Positions 21,943 to 33,469 of a stretch of DNA of 64,000 bases are shown here, one piece after another. The notes under the pieces were generated by a model. That model did not search any database and was not told the origin of the DNA. It was given only the letters and a program-made list of their open reading frames with translations. The translations under genes were made by a program, and so were the position numbers. Origin of the DNA: Megaleporinus macrocephalus (Eukaryota > Chordata > Actinopteri > Characiformes > Anostomidae); the NCBI GenBank assembly GCA_021613375.1, contig CM038726.1, positions 2,128,046-2,192,045 on the forward strand. The letters are read 5' to 3'. How positions within the stretch are numbered: the stretch's first letter is position 1; the number at the start of each line of letters is the position of its first letter.

Positions 21943-23560
21943 GGGTTAGGGTTTAATGTAAATGTAGGGGTTAGGGTTTAATGTAAATGTAGGGGTTAGT
22001 GTTTAGTGTAAATGTAGGAGTTAGTGTTTAGTGTAAATGTAGGAGTTAGGGTTTAGTGTAGATGTAGGAGTCAGGGTTTAGTGTAAATGTAGGAGTCAGG
22101 GTTTAGTGTAAATGTAGGGGTTAGTGTTTAGTGTAAATGTAGGGGTTAGGGTTTAGTGTAGATGTAGGAGTTAGTGTTTAGTGTAAATGTAGGAGTCAGG
22201 GTTTAGTGTAAATGTAGGAGTTAGTGTTTAGTGTAGATGTAGGAGTTAGTGTTTAGTGTAAATGTAGGGTTTAGGGTTTAGTGTAGATGTAGGAGTTAGG
22301 GTTTAGTGTAAATGTAGGGGTTAGGGTTTAGTGTAAATGTAGGAGTTAGTGTTTTGTGTAAATGTAGAGGTTAGTGTTTAGTGTAGATGTAGGAGTTAGT
22401 GTTTATTGTAAATGTAGGAGTCAGGGTTTAGTGTAAATGTAGGGGTTAGGGTTTAGTGTAGATGTAGGAGTCAGTGTTTAGTGTAAATGTAGGAGTCAGG
22501 GTTTAGTGTAAATGTAGGGGTTAGTGTTTAGTGTAAATGTAGGAGTCAGTGTTTAGTGTACATGTAGGGGTTAGTGTTTAGTTTAAATGTAGAGGTTAGT
22601 GTTTAGTATAAATGTAGGAGTCAGGGTTTAGTGTAAATGTAGGGGTTTGGTTTTTAGTGTAAATGTAGGAGTCAGGGTTTAGTGTAAATGTAGGGTTTAG
22701 TGTTTAGTGTAAATGTAGGAGTCAGGGTTTAGTGTAAATGTAGAGGTTAGTGTTTAGTATAAATGTAGGAGTCAGGGTTTAGTGTACATGTAGGGGTTAG
22801 TGTTTAGTGTAAATGTAGGGGTTAGTGTTTAGTGTAAATGTAGAGGTTAGTGTTTAGTGTAAATGTAGGGGTTAGGGTTTAGTGTAAATGTAGGAGTTAG
22901 GGTTTAGTGTAAATGTAGGAGTCAGGGTTTAGTGTAAATGTAGGGGTTAGTGTTTAGTGTAAATGTAGGAGTCAGGGTTTAGTGTAAATGTAGAGGTTAG
23001 TGTTTAGTATAAATGTAGGAGTCAGGGTTTAGTGTACATGTAGGGGTTAGTGTTTAGTGTAAATGTAGGGGTTAGTGTTTAGTGTAAATGTAGAGGTTAG
23101 TGTTTAGTGTAAATGTAGGGGTTAGTGTTTAGTGTAAATGTAGGAGTTAGGGTTTAGTGTAAATGCAGGAGTTAGGGTTTAGTGTAGATGTAGGAGTTAG
23201 GGTTTAGTGTAAATGTAGGGGTTAGTGTTTAGTGTAAATGTAGAGGTTAGTGTTTAGTGTAAATGTAGGGGTTAGTGTTTAGTGTAAATGTAGAGGTTAG
23301 TGTTTAGTGTAAATGTAGGAGTTAGGGTTTAGTGTAAATGTAGGAGTTAGGGTTTAGTGTAAATGCAGGAGTTAGGGTTTAGTGTAGATGTAGGAGTCAG
23401 TGTTTAGTGTAAATGTAGGAGTCAGGGTTTAGTGTAAATGTAGGAGTTAGTGTTTAGTGTAAATGTAGGAGTCAGGCTTTAGTGTAAATGTAGGGGTTAG
23501 GGTTTAGTGTGAATGTAGGAGTCAGGGTTTAGTGTAAATGTAGGCGTTAGGGTTTAGTGT
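21943..23560. repeat. 25-bp minisatellite with telomere-like GGGTTAGGGTTTAG, about 64 copies
   Basis: The unit is TTTAGTGTAAATGTAGGGGT followed by TAGGG. Variants are GGAGTCAGGG, GGAGTTAGGG, GGGGTTAGTG and AGAGGTTAGTG. Some copies contain the vertebrate telomere hexamer TTAGGG once, never in tandem, so it is not an interstitial telomere. Blocks of several units are repeated (compare 22720-22860 with 22960-23110), indicating higher-order duplication. Confidence 0.95.
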
Positions 23561-24153
23561 TTCATTGAACTCAGCAGCTGGATGGAAACCTGGCTGGTGG
23601 GCTTTCATCTCTAACTGCTGGAATTAAAACTCCAGACGAGGAAGTTCTTCCCAAAAAATCTTTGCATTTTACTTGCAGTACATTCAACAGAATACAGAGC
23701 TTAATGAGTGTTACAGAGCGAAATACCAGAAACATTAAAGACCTTTGTACACATTACATAACCACGTCGGACAAAAAGAAAGAAACAGTTACTCGATAAA
23801 GGAAGGCAGCACAATCCACCCAAGGTAAGAACCACTGATGCAAAGCTCAGCAGAAGCTCAACAGGATTTAAGGCTTACACCTTCATAAAAACAAAAAAAT
23901 CAAAAAAAAAATAGAAGAAACATTCTAAGCGCATTCCAACATACAATAAATAAAAAGGCTGTCAGGAGACGAAATGGAGCAAGCTGGTCCCCTGATAACT
24001 CCCGTTCACATTTCAGCTTCACAGTGACGACAGGAAAACACCATCTGTAAAAGTCATGTAGACGCCAGGAGAGCAGGAGCCTCAGACCCAACCAACCCAA
24101 CCTGAAAGCACTGAAACACGGGCCTGTTCCTTAACGCCGAGTTCCATTAAAAG
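23561..24153. other. Non-repetitive DNA, no gene seen
   Basis: No splice-bounded coding frame or known element is visible here. The short reverse frame at 23900-24100 lacks recognisable features. Confidence 0.5.
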
Positions 24154-24766
24154 TCCTGCATAATTCAGAACTTCCAGGGTGATCTGGTAGGAGACGTTGT
24201 TTACAGTGGTGGGGATGGTAATCATGGGTCACCATGGCGTCCAAGAAAATTCATGGATATCTGTGAACGTTTCATGGTGATTGGACCCATAGAAATTCTT
24301 TGGGTTCCATTGACTCGTGTTGAAAGTAATCACAGTTTTTGGTCTCTCTGCTAAAGCTGGAAATACTTGGGGCTTTTTCAGATGAAGTTTATATATACAG
24401 GGTAAGCCAAAAGTCTTAGGACACCCTTTCATTTCATGACTAACAGGGAAAACAGTGTATCTGAATCCCCCAGCAAGTAACCGGTGAAGGGGCCTATCTT
24501 TTGGGCTATATGGCCAAACATGGAAAGCCGCCATATTGGATAAGGTTGCTGATTGCATCAATACATTTCTGAGACAGTTCTGGTCTTCTTTGATCTGCTA
24601 CAAGACCACCTTCCCATTGGGAAAACTTTACCTTGATCCAATATGGCGGCTTTCGAGATAATTGTCATGTTGGTGAACCATCTATTGTGCAAGGGAGCTT
24701 TTAGTGGTGGACGTCTGGTTCCATTCACCACCACTGTGAACAACCACTCATCTTAATTATGCAGGA
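24154..24766. mobile_element. Nested inverted-repeat (foldback) element
   Basis: Three pairs of arms nest symmetrically: TCCTGCATAATT (24154-24165) with AATTATGCAGGA (24755-24766); GTTTACAGTGGTGG (24199-24212) with CCACCACTGTGAAC (24728-24741), one mismatch; and AAAGCCGCCATATTGGA (24524-24540) with TCCAATATGGCGGCTTT (24637-24653). The left arm also has a GGGTAAGCCAAAAGTCTTAG segment at about 24400-24420 resembling mariner-type termini. No transposase remains. The 110-aa reverse frame in it is not supported as a gene. Confidence 0.6.
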
Positions 24767-25805
24767 ATTAAAAACTGAAAGAACGAATGATTGGGAAAGA
24801 CATCGATCAGTTTTTCAGGCACTGAAACTATAAAAAAATATACTAGAAAATATCTTGTGTGTTTGCTTTTCGAGCGTTCAAGTAGGAAATTGTTGGCGTC
24901 GTAACAAAATGTCATCATTTTCCAATTTTTAAAAACTTGACAAAAGAAATGAACCAATAGAAACGCTCCAAATCGAGTCATATAAGAATATTATGACACT
25001 GGTTTGGAAGGGTTGTTGCAGGTATCAATATATGAACACATCGGTCAGTTGTAGCAGAGTGCAGAACTATCGTCTGCACTCTGCACTGGTTACAGGAAGC
25101 GATCTGACTGATGAATTATAACAAGTAACCGGCGGAAGGGTGGTGGCATCTTAGAAACTTTGTGAGATGTTCTTCAGCCGTCGAAGTAAAAGTGTACCGT
25201 AAGTGGACTCCCAATGACAATAGCATAACAGTAGTGACCCCATCGACCCATCTGGCGAGAGGTCCAGAGCATTTGGCATCCCAAACTGGACCAGTTAACC
25301 TCTACAACCTCTACAATGGCCACAGGAGCACCAAGGAAGGTGTCAGGATTCAACATTGAGCGAGCACCATCGTTTATTGTTTGTAAGAGTTCTTCGGTTT
25401 ATTTGAGCTTAAGAAAATTGAGAACTGACCAAGACTGGCAATGATATGCGGCTAAGTCTTGGACCATAACAGTTAAAAGAAGTTCTACATCAGGTAAACA
25501 AGTGGCGGATCCATGCTTGGTGTTCCTTCATAGCTACTGTTGATAGGTTTACAAAACACTGGACCTGATGGTACAACTCTAGAATCATTGATAAATGGTA
25601 TAAAATTGGTTTATTAATGGTTATTAAGTAGGTCATCTTTAATTAGCAGATAGAAGACATTAATAATAAGAATAACAGTGACCTGTAGTTGAAATTTATT
25701 TATACTGTTCATGCTCAGATTTTAATGTTTACTTCATTAAACCTACATTAAAACTGTCAGCTTCAATGCATAGAGAATAGAAGAGTTATAGTTATTAATG
25801 TGCTA
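24767..25805. other. Non-repetitive intergenic DNA, no gene seen
   Basis: Moderately AT-rich sequence. The opposed 60- to 65-aa frames at 25162-25359 overlap on both strands, lack splice signals and have no recognisable family. A GTGCAGA/TCTGCAC inverted pair occurs near 25060-25090. Confidence 0.45.
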
Positions 25806-26107
25806 TCTCATTAGGTTCAATGTATAACTCTAAATGTAGGTATTGTGACAGTTTCTCATTAGGTTGAATGTATAACTCTAAATGTAGGTATTGTATATAA
25901 GCTGAGTTACAGTTTCTCATTAGGTTGGATGTATAACTCTAAATGTAGGTATTGTGATATAAACTGAGGTACAGTTTCTCATTAGGTTTAAAGTTTATAT
26001 ACAATACCTACATTTAGAGTTATACATTCAATCTAATGAGAAACTGTACTCAGTTTATATACAATACCTACATTTAGAGTTATACATTCAACCTAATGAG
26101 AAACTGT
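25806..26107. repeat. Long palindrome of 45- to 60-bp units
   Basis: Four forward copies of a unit containing TCTCATTAGGTTGAATGTAT and AACTCTAAATGTAGGTATTGT (starting near 25806, 25853, 25914 and 25976, the last truncated) are followed by two reverse-complement copies at 26001-26047 and 26061-26107. The centre is near 25990-26000. Single strands would fold into a near-perfect hairpin with arms of about 110 bases. Confidence 0.9.
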
Positions 26108-26889
26108 TGACAGTATGAAGAACTCCACATTATAAAATATCATTTTAAATGCAAAACTCACTAATATTTTTTATATTAGAGTGATCTATCAACCTATCAA
26201 CAGTAGCCGTGAAAGAATGTGGGTGGAGTAAATTATATAAAGTGGCTCTGAAAAGTATTTGTACATTTGCGTTTACATTTCCTAGAAACGTATTGGATTT
26301 ATTGCATTGGGAAAAACAGACTGTTCTGAAAAGTTTTCTTTCAGAAAGCAGCTGATCGTTCTCGCTTGAGCTGATTTTTCCGCCGGCGTTCGGAACATCT
26401 TTACACACGTCATGATTCCATCAGTGAGCTCAGTGACAGCCTTACTGGAGTTGTTCTCCAGGATTCCTCCAGGTCCACCATCAGCCCCATGTGCTTGTAT
26501 CCTCAAACTAATATCAGCAATGCTTTCGGATACAATCCATCTAGCTGCAGGTACTGGGCAGGTGAGTGTGAAGTACTAGATACTTCATTTAGGTAGAATG
26601 AGGGAAAGTTCTGAAACTGAATCAGTACTAAATTATACTGAAATGCCAAACAGGTTCTGGATATTAACTGAGTAAATGCACAGGTTCTACAACATTGGGT
26701 AGAATGATTGTGATTAAGTACCAAGATTGTGAAATGAAACTGTAATGGAGTGTTTAATGGGTTCTAGGTATTAAGCTGATAAAGAACTCAAAATATTTGG
26801 ACAGGGTAAATACAAACAATACCAAATTTCACTGGTATGCTACACATTTAAGGTGGAAACCAGTAGCAGGTAAATTTTAAGGCAACACA
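26108..26889. other. Non-repetitive intergenic DNA, no gene seen
   Basis: Three overlapping reverse frames (26145-26408, 26282-26506, 26503-26724) have no shared domain or splice context. I see no gene or element here. Confidence 0.45.
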
Positions 26890-26904
26890 AAGTACAAAGA
26901 TAGT

Positions 26905-27135
26905 TTGGTAATTATTATTATTAGTAGTAGTAGTAGTATTGCTGTTTTGTTGTTGTTGTTCAGTAGTAGTAATAATAATAATAATAATAAAAATAATAAT
27001 AATAATATGGTCTGTAAAGAATTCTGAGAGATGCTACCAGCATAGTATAGTGCTCTACACATAAAAATAATAATTATAATAATAGTAAATATTATTATTG
27101 TTAGTAGTAGTAGTAGTAGTAGTAGTATTATTAAC
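26905..27135. repeat. Compound TTA/GTA/TAA microsatellites
   Basis: Runs of TTA, GTA, TTG and AAT triplets at about 26905-27007 and 27063-27135, separated by a short unique segment. The poly-leucine reverse frame there is a translation of the microsatellite. Confidence 0.9.
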
Positions 27136-27289
27136 AGGGTAGTTGTTATTACTGTCAGTAGTTAATAATTAAGCATGACATTAATAAAGTAGTTTAGTTA
27201 GTTGTGATTAATTGTGAATTGTTAAGTAATTGTGATAAACTACTTAATTAAATCAAAAATCACCTTAGTTATTTCTATCTTTAGTCAAT

Positions 27290-27720
27290 AAGTAGTTCCA
27301 ACATTACTTAACTGTGTAGTGCTGCTCATTACTCTTTTATAAGCTATTAATTAATAGAGTATTTAGGGTATTTAGAGTTATATGTTCAACCTACTCATAA
27401 TTAGTTATTAATGATTAACTATTTAGTAATGATTGTAAACTATTTATGTTAGTTCTAATTTCTATCATTAGTTAATGCTTAGTTACAACATTACTTGACT
27501 ATGTGGTGCTGCTCATTACTCTTTTATAAGCTATTAATTAATAGATTATTTAGAGTATTTGGAGTTATATGTTCAACCTACTTATCATTAGTTATTAATG
27601 ATGAACTATTCAGTAATGACTGTAAACTATTTGTTAGTACTAATTTCTTTCATTAGTTAATGCTTAGTTACATTACTGTGTAGTGTAGTTATTAGTTATT
27701 ACTCTCTTACGAAGCATTAA
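27290..27720. repeat. About 184-bp tandem repeat, 2.3 copies
   Basis: The landmark GTGCTGCTCATTACTCTTTT, then ATAAGCTATTAATTAATAGA, recurs at about 27319 and 27501. A diverged partial third copy starts near 27675. Copies also share AGTTATATGTTCAACCTACT. Confidence 0.85.
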
Positions 27721-28119
27721 TTAGTAGATCATGTGCTCTTACGGTTAAGTTAAACTAGTTATTCATCTACAGCCCAGAGTCAGTTTTACAGTTTACAGTT
27801 TACAGTTAATAAACAGTTAATTAGTGTGTAAGACTGTGTACAGTGTTACTTGTGTACTAGTGTCAGGCCCAGATGCTCGGCCCACACGGAATGTATTAAG
27901 CCAGCTGCATTCTGATTGGCTACCGGCACTTCCACCATCGACTTTTAGCTGGTAGGAACCATAGTTTTGTTGTTCCAGAATGTTCACTGAGGGTCTGTAT
28001 ATGCTGTGACTCTGTTTTGAGACCATCTTCCTTTATACGTCGTGCTAAAAAGCTGGTGATTGGTCACTTTGCGTGTCAGTCGGATCTCCTATTCATGGGC
28101 GGTTCTTGACCACAACAAA
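27721..28119. other. Spacer between repeats, no gene seen
   Basis: Contains a short AT-rich segment and a more balanced stretch (27830-28110) with a 69-aa reverse frame of no recognisable family. Nothing else is supported. Confidence 0.45.
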
Positions 28120-29310
28120 TCTTCCACACTACAGTGGAGCTTGTACGGAAGTGAATATCTAGAACCTGTTGGACATTTCAGTATGATTTTATCTACACTG
28201 ATTAGGAACGTACTATCAGATTAATACTAAGAGGTCAATAAACAAGGGTTAAATACGTTTGGGGTCACTGTGGTGGTCTTGTCAAGTAGAAACCTCATGT
28301 ATCTGGACTATGCGTGGCCTTTAACGAGCAACATGTTGTAGCTCAGAAGTTTGTACGGCAGTAAATATCTAGAACCTGTTGGGTTTTCCATTGGATTTAC
28401 CTGAACTGTCTGGGAACATACAATTATATTAATTCCCAGAGGTCAATAAACAAGAGTTCAATATGTTTAGGGTCATTGTGGTGGTCTTGTGAAGTAGAAA
28501 CCTCATGTATCTGGACTATGCATGGCCTTTAATGAGCCACACAATGTAGCTTGGAAGCTTGTATGACAGTGAATATCTAGAACCATTTGGGCATTTCAGT
28601 GTGATTTACATAGACTGCCTGGGAACTTATCATCAAATTAAATCCCAAAGGTTTAAACTACCTCTGGGGTCACTGTAGAGTAGATAACTCATGTATCTGG
28701 ACGATGCAAGGCCTTTAACGAGCCACACAATGTAGCTTGGAAGCTTGTATGGAAGTGAATATCTAGAACTGGTTGGACATTTCAGGGTAATTTACCTAGA
28801 CTGTCTGGGAACGTACCATCATATTAATTCCCAGAGGTCAATAAACAAGAGTTCAATATGTTTAGGGTCACTGTGGTGGTCTTGTGATGTATAAACTGCC
28901 TTTAACAAGCAACATGTTGTAGCTTGGAAATTTGTGTGGCAGTGAATATCTAGAACCTGTTGGGCATTTCATTGCAATTTACCTAGACCAACTGGGAACT
29001 TAAGATCATGTTAACACTTAGAGGTCCATAATTAAGGGTTAAATACGTTTGGGGTCACTGCGGTGGTCTTGTGAAGCAGAAACCTCATGTATCTGGACAA
29101 TGCATGGTCTTTTACGATTCACAGATTGTAGCTTGGACGCTTGTGCGACAGGGAACATCTGGGAACTCGCCATCCTATTAATACCAAGAGGTCAAGAAAC
29201 AAGGGTTCAACATGTTTGGGGTCACCGTGGTGGTCTAGTGATGTAGAAACCTCATGTATCTGGACTAGGCATGGTCTTCAACAAGCTACACGTTGGAAGC
29301 CTGAGCAAAC
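28120..29310. repeat. About 190- to 210-bp tandem repeat, about 6 copies
   Basis: The landmark TGTAGCTTGGAAGCTTGTAT recurs near 28337, 28547, 28731, 28919 and 29127, with a diverged first copy near 28131. Each unit also carries GTGAATATCTAGAACCTGTT, AGAGGTCAATAAACAAG, GGGGTCACTGTGGTGGTCTT and ACCTCATGTATCTGGACTAT. Two units are shorter by about 20 to 25 bases. The 60-aa frames inside are repeat-derived. Confidence 0.93.
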
Positions 29311-30049
29311 CAAGGTACTCCTGTAGTCCAAATGCTGTGAGGAACTGTGCAGGAGTAGGTCTGGAGCTTTATGGTAGGTCAAGTGTATTAAACTGAAACC
29401 AACTCAAACTTGGTCTTCGTTCTAAGTGAGTAAGTGCAGGTAGTGAAAACCATCCATGGGAGCTTGGGCACAAACACACGAACCACATTTTCCCAGCATT
29501 CCGTCACGGAGAAAGACGAACCCAGATGGTGCAGCGCTGGTGTGGTTTCTGGGGAGGAGGGTTGGAAGGTGCCTGGAATTAGAACCACAGTTGTAGTAGG
29601 TGGTCCTTCCAGAGTTCTGGTCCAGTCAGTTACTTCATCAGTCCCACACACATTTGCAGACGAAGGAAAAGCTAAAAAAAACAAAGGGTCATGAGCAGGT
29701 GGGAGCGTCGCTCTGATGGTCAGGGGTTAGGCGTAGCAGAAACAATGACGATGATAAAGATGTAGCTTCTTCATGTTGGACCTGCAGAAAAAGAGAGAAG
29801 AAGCAGATGTACAGCTAAAGAAGTGGGGTTGCATATGTTCTACAACTCAGAGACCCTTCATTTACTCAAGCTCCAGTCATATCGGTCATCACACTGAAGC
29901 TGCTACCAGTGTTTACTGCGTCCACTCCTCACTTTCCTTCCAGCTTCCGTTCTTCTGAGGAGACTCACGTTCAGTTCCTCCAAAGTTCTGATTAGAAGCT
30001 GCTTCTATGATGTTGGGTTCTGGACTCTGGAGTGCTTCTGTGGTTTTGA
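29311..30049. other. Non-repetitive segment with opposed open frames, unassigned
   Basis: A 98-aa reverse frame (29388-29684) follows a TTTTTTTTAG acceptor-like site on the - strand and is Thr/Pro-rich in the middle. The + strand is also open for 86 aa over the same bases. A second acceptor-like TTTTTCTGCAG lies on the - strand near 29790, and a donor-like GTGAGT near 29965. No family is recognised, and the evidence is not enough to call a gene. Confidence 0.3.
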
Positions 30050-30768
30050 ATGGGTGGAGCTAAACTGCTGTAGACTGAACGAGTGACGCTAAACTGCTGT
30101 AGACTGAACGAGTGACGCTAAACTACCATAGACTGAACAAGTGATGCTAATCTCCTGTAGACTGAATAGGTGGAGCTAAACTGCTGTAGACTGAACAAGT
30201 GATGCTAAACTGCTGTAGACTGAATAGGTGGAGCTAAACTGCTCTAGACTGAATGGGTAGAGCTAAACTGCTATAGACTGAATGTGTGGAGCTAAAATGC
30301 TGTAGACTGAATGAGTGATGCTAAACTGCTGTAGACTGAATGAGTGACACTAAACTGCTGTAGACTGAATGGGTGGAGCTAAACTGCTATAGACTGAACG
30401 GGTGGAGCTAAACTGCTGTAGACTGAATGAGTGACGCTAAACTGCTGTAGACTGAATGGGTGGAGCTAAACTGCTATAGACTGAACGGGTGGAGCTAAAC
30501 TGCTGTAGACTGAACGAGTGATGCTAAACTGCTGTAGACTGAATGGGTGGGGCTAAACTGCTGTAGACTGAATAGGTGGAGCTAAACTGCTGTAGACTGA
30601 ACGAGTGACGCTAAACTGCTGTAGACTGAATGTGTGGAGCTAAACTGCTGTAGACTGAACGAGTGAGGCTAAACTGCTGTAGACTGAACAAGTGATGCTA
30701 ATCTGCTGTAGACTGAATGGGTGGAGCTAAACTGCTGTAGACTGAATGGGTGGAGCTAAACCGCTGTA
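30050..30768. repeat. 29-bp minisatellite, about 25 copies
   Basis: The unit is CTGCTGTAGACTGAATGGGT then GGAGCTAAA. Variants are GAACGAGTGACGCTAAA and GAACAAGTGATGCTAAT. The last copy runs into unique sequence at about 30768. Confidence 0.95.
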
Positions 30769-31341
30769 TGTTTAACCTCATCATGAGAAGCAATGTAACT
30801 TTTTACAGCACTGTGCTTCAGCTCTGGTCCATACTGCTCTGCAGGCAGTCTTCAGCTCCCCTGAGTTATGAGGGACAATCTGATGGACTATCAATTTCAC
30901 AATCTGGACGCCTACTCGGCTACGCTAGCGCCTTTTTAGAAACCAGACTGGAGTCATTTTTGGGTCATTATCTCGTAGGAATGTCCATCTTCTTGTCAGA
31001 CTCAGTTTCTCGGCCCGTGAGTACTGTTGTAATGCGTTGCAGATATTTGCATATATTCAGAACAATCACAAACGGGTTGACAGGGTAAAAAAATTAATAA
31101 CTCTATTTTCTGCTGTTTTTAGTTCAACACCTGTACCTGCATTTCAGCTACTGTCCCAGCACTTTACGGGGATGAGTATAGCAGCCAAAAGCATATTTTT
31201 ATCATTCATTTCTTTATAACTATAAATGTTTATGCTTGATATTATTTATTGTTTTATTCTCATTTATTAGCATGTCAATAAAAGACATAATGTATGTAAG
31301 ATCTAAGTGTTTATCATTACTATCAATTTTTGTTGATTTTT
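30769..31341. other. Non-repetitive segment, no gene seen
   Basis: A 112-aa frame (30750-31088) begins inside the preceding minisatellite and shows no domain. A 60-aa frame follows. Neither is supported by splice context or a recognised family. Confidence 0.4.
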
Positions 31342-32632
31342 GTTATACACTGTACCCATTACATTATACTATACCAACCACATTATACACTATACCCACT
31401 ACACTATACCAACCACATTATACACTATACCCTCTACACTATACCATACCAACCACATTATACACTATACCCATTACACTACACTATACAAACCACATTA
31501 TACACTATACCTACTACACTATACCAACCACATTATACACTATACCTACTACACTATACTATACCAACCACATTATACACTATACCTACTACACTATACC
31601 AACCACATTATACACTATACCTACTACACTATACTATACCAACCACATTATACACTATACCCACTACACTATACTATACCAACCACATTACACATTATAC
31701 TCACTACACTATATTATACCAACCACATTATACACTATACTCACTACACTATACTATACCAACCACATTATACACTATACCTACTACACTATACTATACC
31801 AACCACATTATACACTATACCTACTACACTATACCAACCACATTATACACTATACCTACTACACTATACCAACCACATTATACACTATACCTACTACACT
31901 ATACTATACCAACCACATTATACACTATACCCACTACACTATACTATACCAACCACATTACACATTATACTCACTACACTATATTATACCAACCACATTA
32001 TACACTATACTCACTACACTATACTATACCAACCACATTATACACTATACTCACTACACTATACTATACCAACCACATTATACACTATACCCACTACACT
32101 ATACTATACCAACCACATTATACACTATACCCACTACACTCTACTATAACAACCACATTATACACTATACTCACTACACTATACTATACCAACCACATTA
32201 TACACTATACCCACTACACTATAGTATACCAACCACATTATACACTATACCCACTACTCTATACTATACTAACCACATTATACACTATACCCACTACACT
32301 ATACTATACCAACCACATTATACACTATACCCACTACACTATACTATACCAACCACATTATACACTATACCCACTACACTATACTATACCAACCACATTA
32401 TACACTATAATCACTACACTATACTATACCAACCACACTATACCAACCACATTATACACTATAATCACTACACTATACTATACCAACCACACTATACCAA
32501 CCACATTATACACTATAATCATTACACTATACTATACCAACAACATTATACACTAAACCCACTACACTATACTATACCAACCACACTATACTATACCAAC
32601 CACATTATACACTATACCAACTATACTATACT
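31342..32632 (+). repeat. Third locus of the 40-bp minisatellite (forward orientation)
   Basis: The same unit as in ar introns 6 and 7, in the intron 6 orientation, including shortened 30-bp copies that lack ACTATACTAT (for example at 31400, 31516, 31596 and 31850). A block at about 31590-31740 recurs at about 31860-32010, showing duplication of multi-unit blocks. The 491-, 408- and 269-aa frames are three frames of this array and not genes. Confidence 0.97.
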
Positions 32633-33469
32633 AGCCATTTGGGAGACTTGTTTTTCTGTAGACAGCAACAATGCACACTCTGGAAAAATGTTAAATAACC
32701 AAAACAAATGACTAATCTGAACAGTCATACCTCATCTTGGAAGTTCGTTACCAGCTGGAGTTGTGGAAGGGCTGAAAGAGAGAAAACAACAATTAGGATT
32801 ACTCATATGAACACATCTTATAGTGTAGTGTGTAAGATGATCTGTGGGTAAACACTGGTGATTTTTTTTTAACGTTAATGATGAGAGGGGCGGAGTTGAG
32901 TGTGTGGTGCTGGTTGATCCACAGACGTTGTGGAGCTCCTCAGTATCAAGGTCCACCAACCGCCAACACACTATTTCAATCTGTACAGAAACTTAAGTGA
33001 TTTTATATACTATACATATTTCTAACACGTTCTAGTACCCATAAATCTCAAGTAATACCCTGAAAACAAAGAAATCAACTTCAGATTAGCTCTGAAACCT
33101 GTACGTCAGAATCAGCGGCAGCAGGTTTCAGTAGTTTCTGGAAAGCAGCTCTGAGAAGCCACAGAGGCAAACAGTCTGTCTTCACATGAGGAATATTTAC
33201 GCTCCTGTCCGATCGCATTACCGTGTAATTTTACACAAAGTGATTTACAGCGCTGTCCGATCGCATTACTCTGTAATTCCACCGCTGGAAGCCCTACAAG
33301 ATCCCTGCAGTCGCATTCCGTAGCAGCGCGGCATCTATTATTTAGCATTTCTTTTAGAAATATTCAGCCGGGTCACTGGACAGAGATCTGTGTCCAGGCT
33401 GCTAGCAGTGAAGGACCTTACACTCTAACACAGATTTAACAAGTAAATGAAAATATATATATTTTTTAA
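32633..33469. other. Non-repetitive segment with a candidate minus-strand mini-exon
   Basis: On the - strand a 41-bp interval (32771 down to 32731) is bounded by a CTCTCTTTCAG acceptor and a GTATGA donor, but no neighbouring exon can be linked to it. Near 33200-33290 the phrase TGTCCGATCGCATTAC occurs twice 55 bases apart within a 78-aa reverse frame of unknown nature. No gene is called. Confidence 0.3.

Noticed and set aside
21943..23560. Interstitial telomere
   Set aside because: TTAGGG occurs once per some 25-bp units and never in uninterrupted tandem runs.
30750..31088. 112-aa frame as a gene
   Set aside because: It starts within the last unit of the 29-bp minisatellite and has no recognised domain or splice signals.
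31236..32711. 491-, 408- and 269-aa open frames
   Set aside because: They are three frames of the 40-bp array, which has no stops in these frames; the Tyr-Thr-His-Ile periodic translation has no unique domain.
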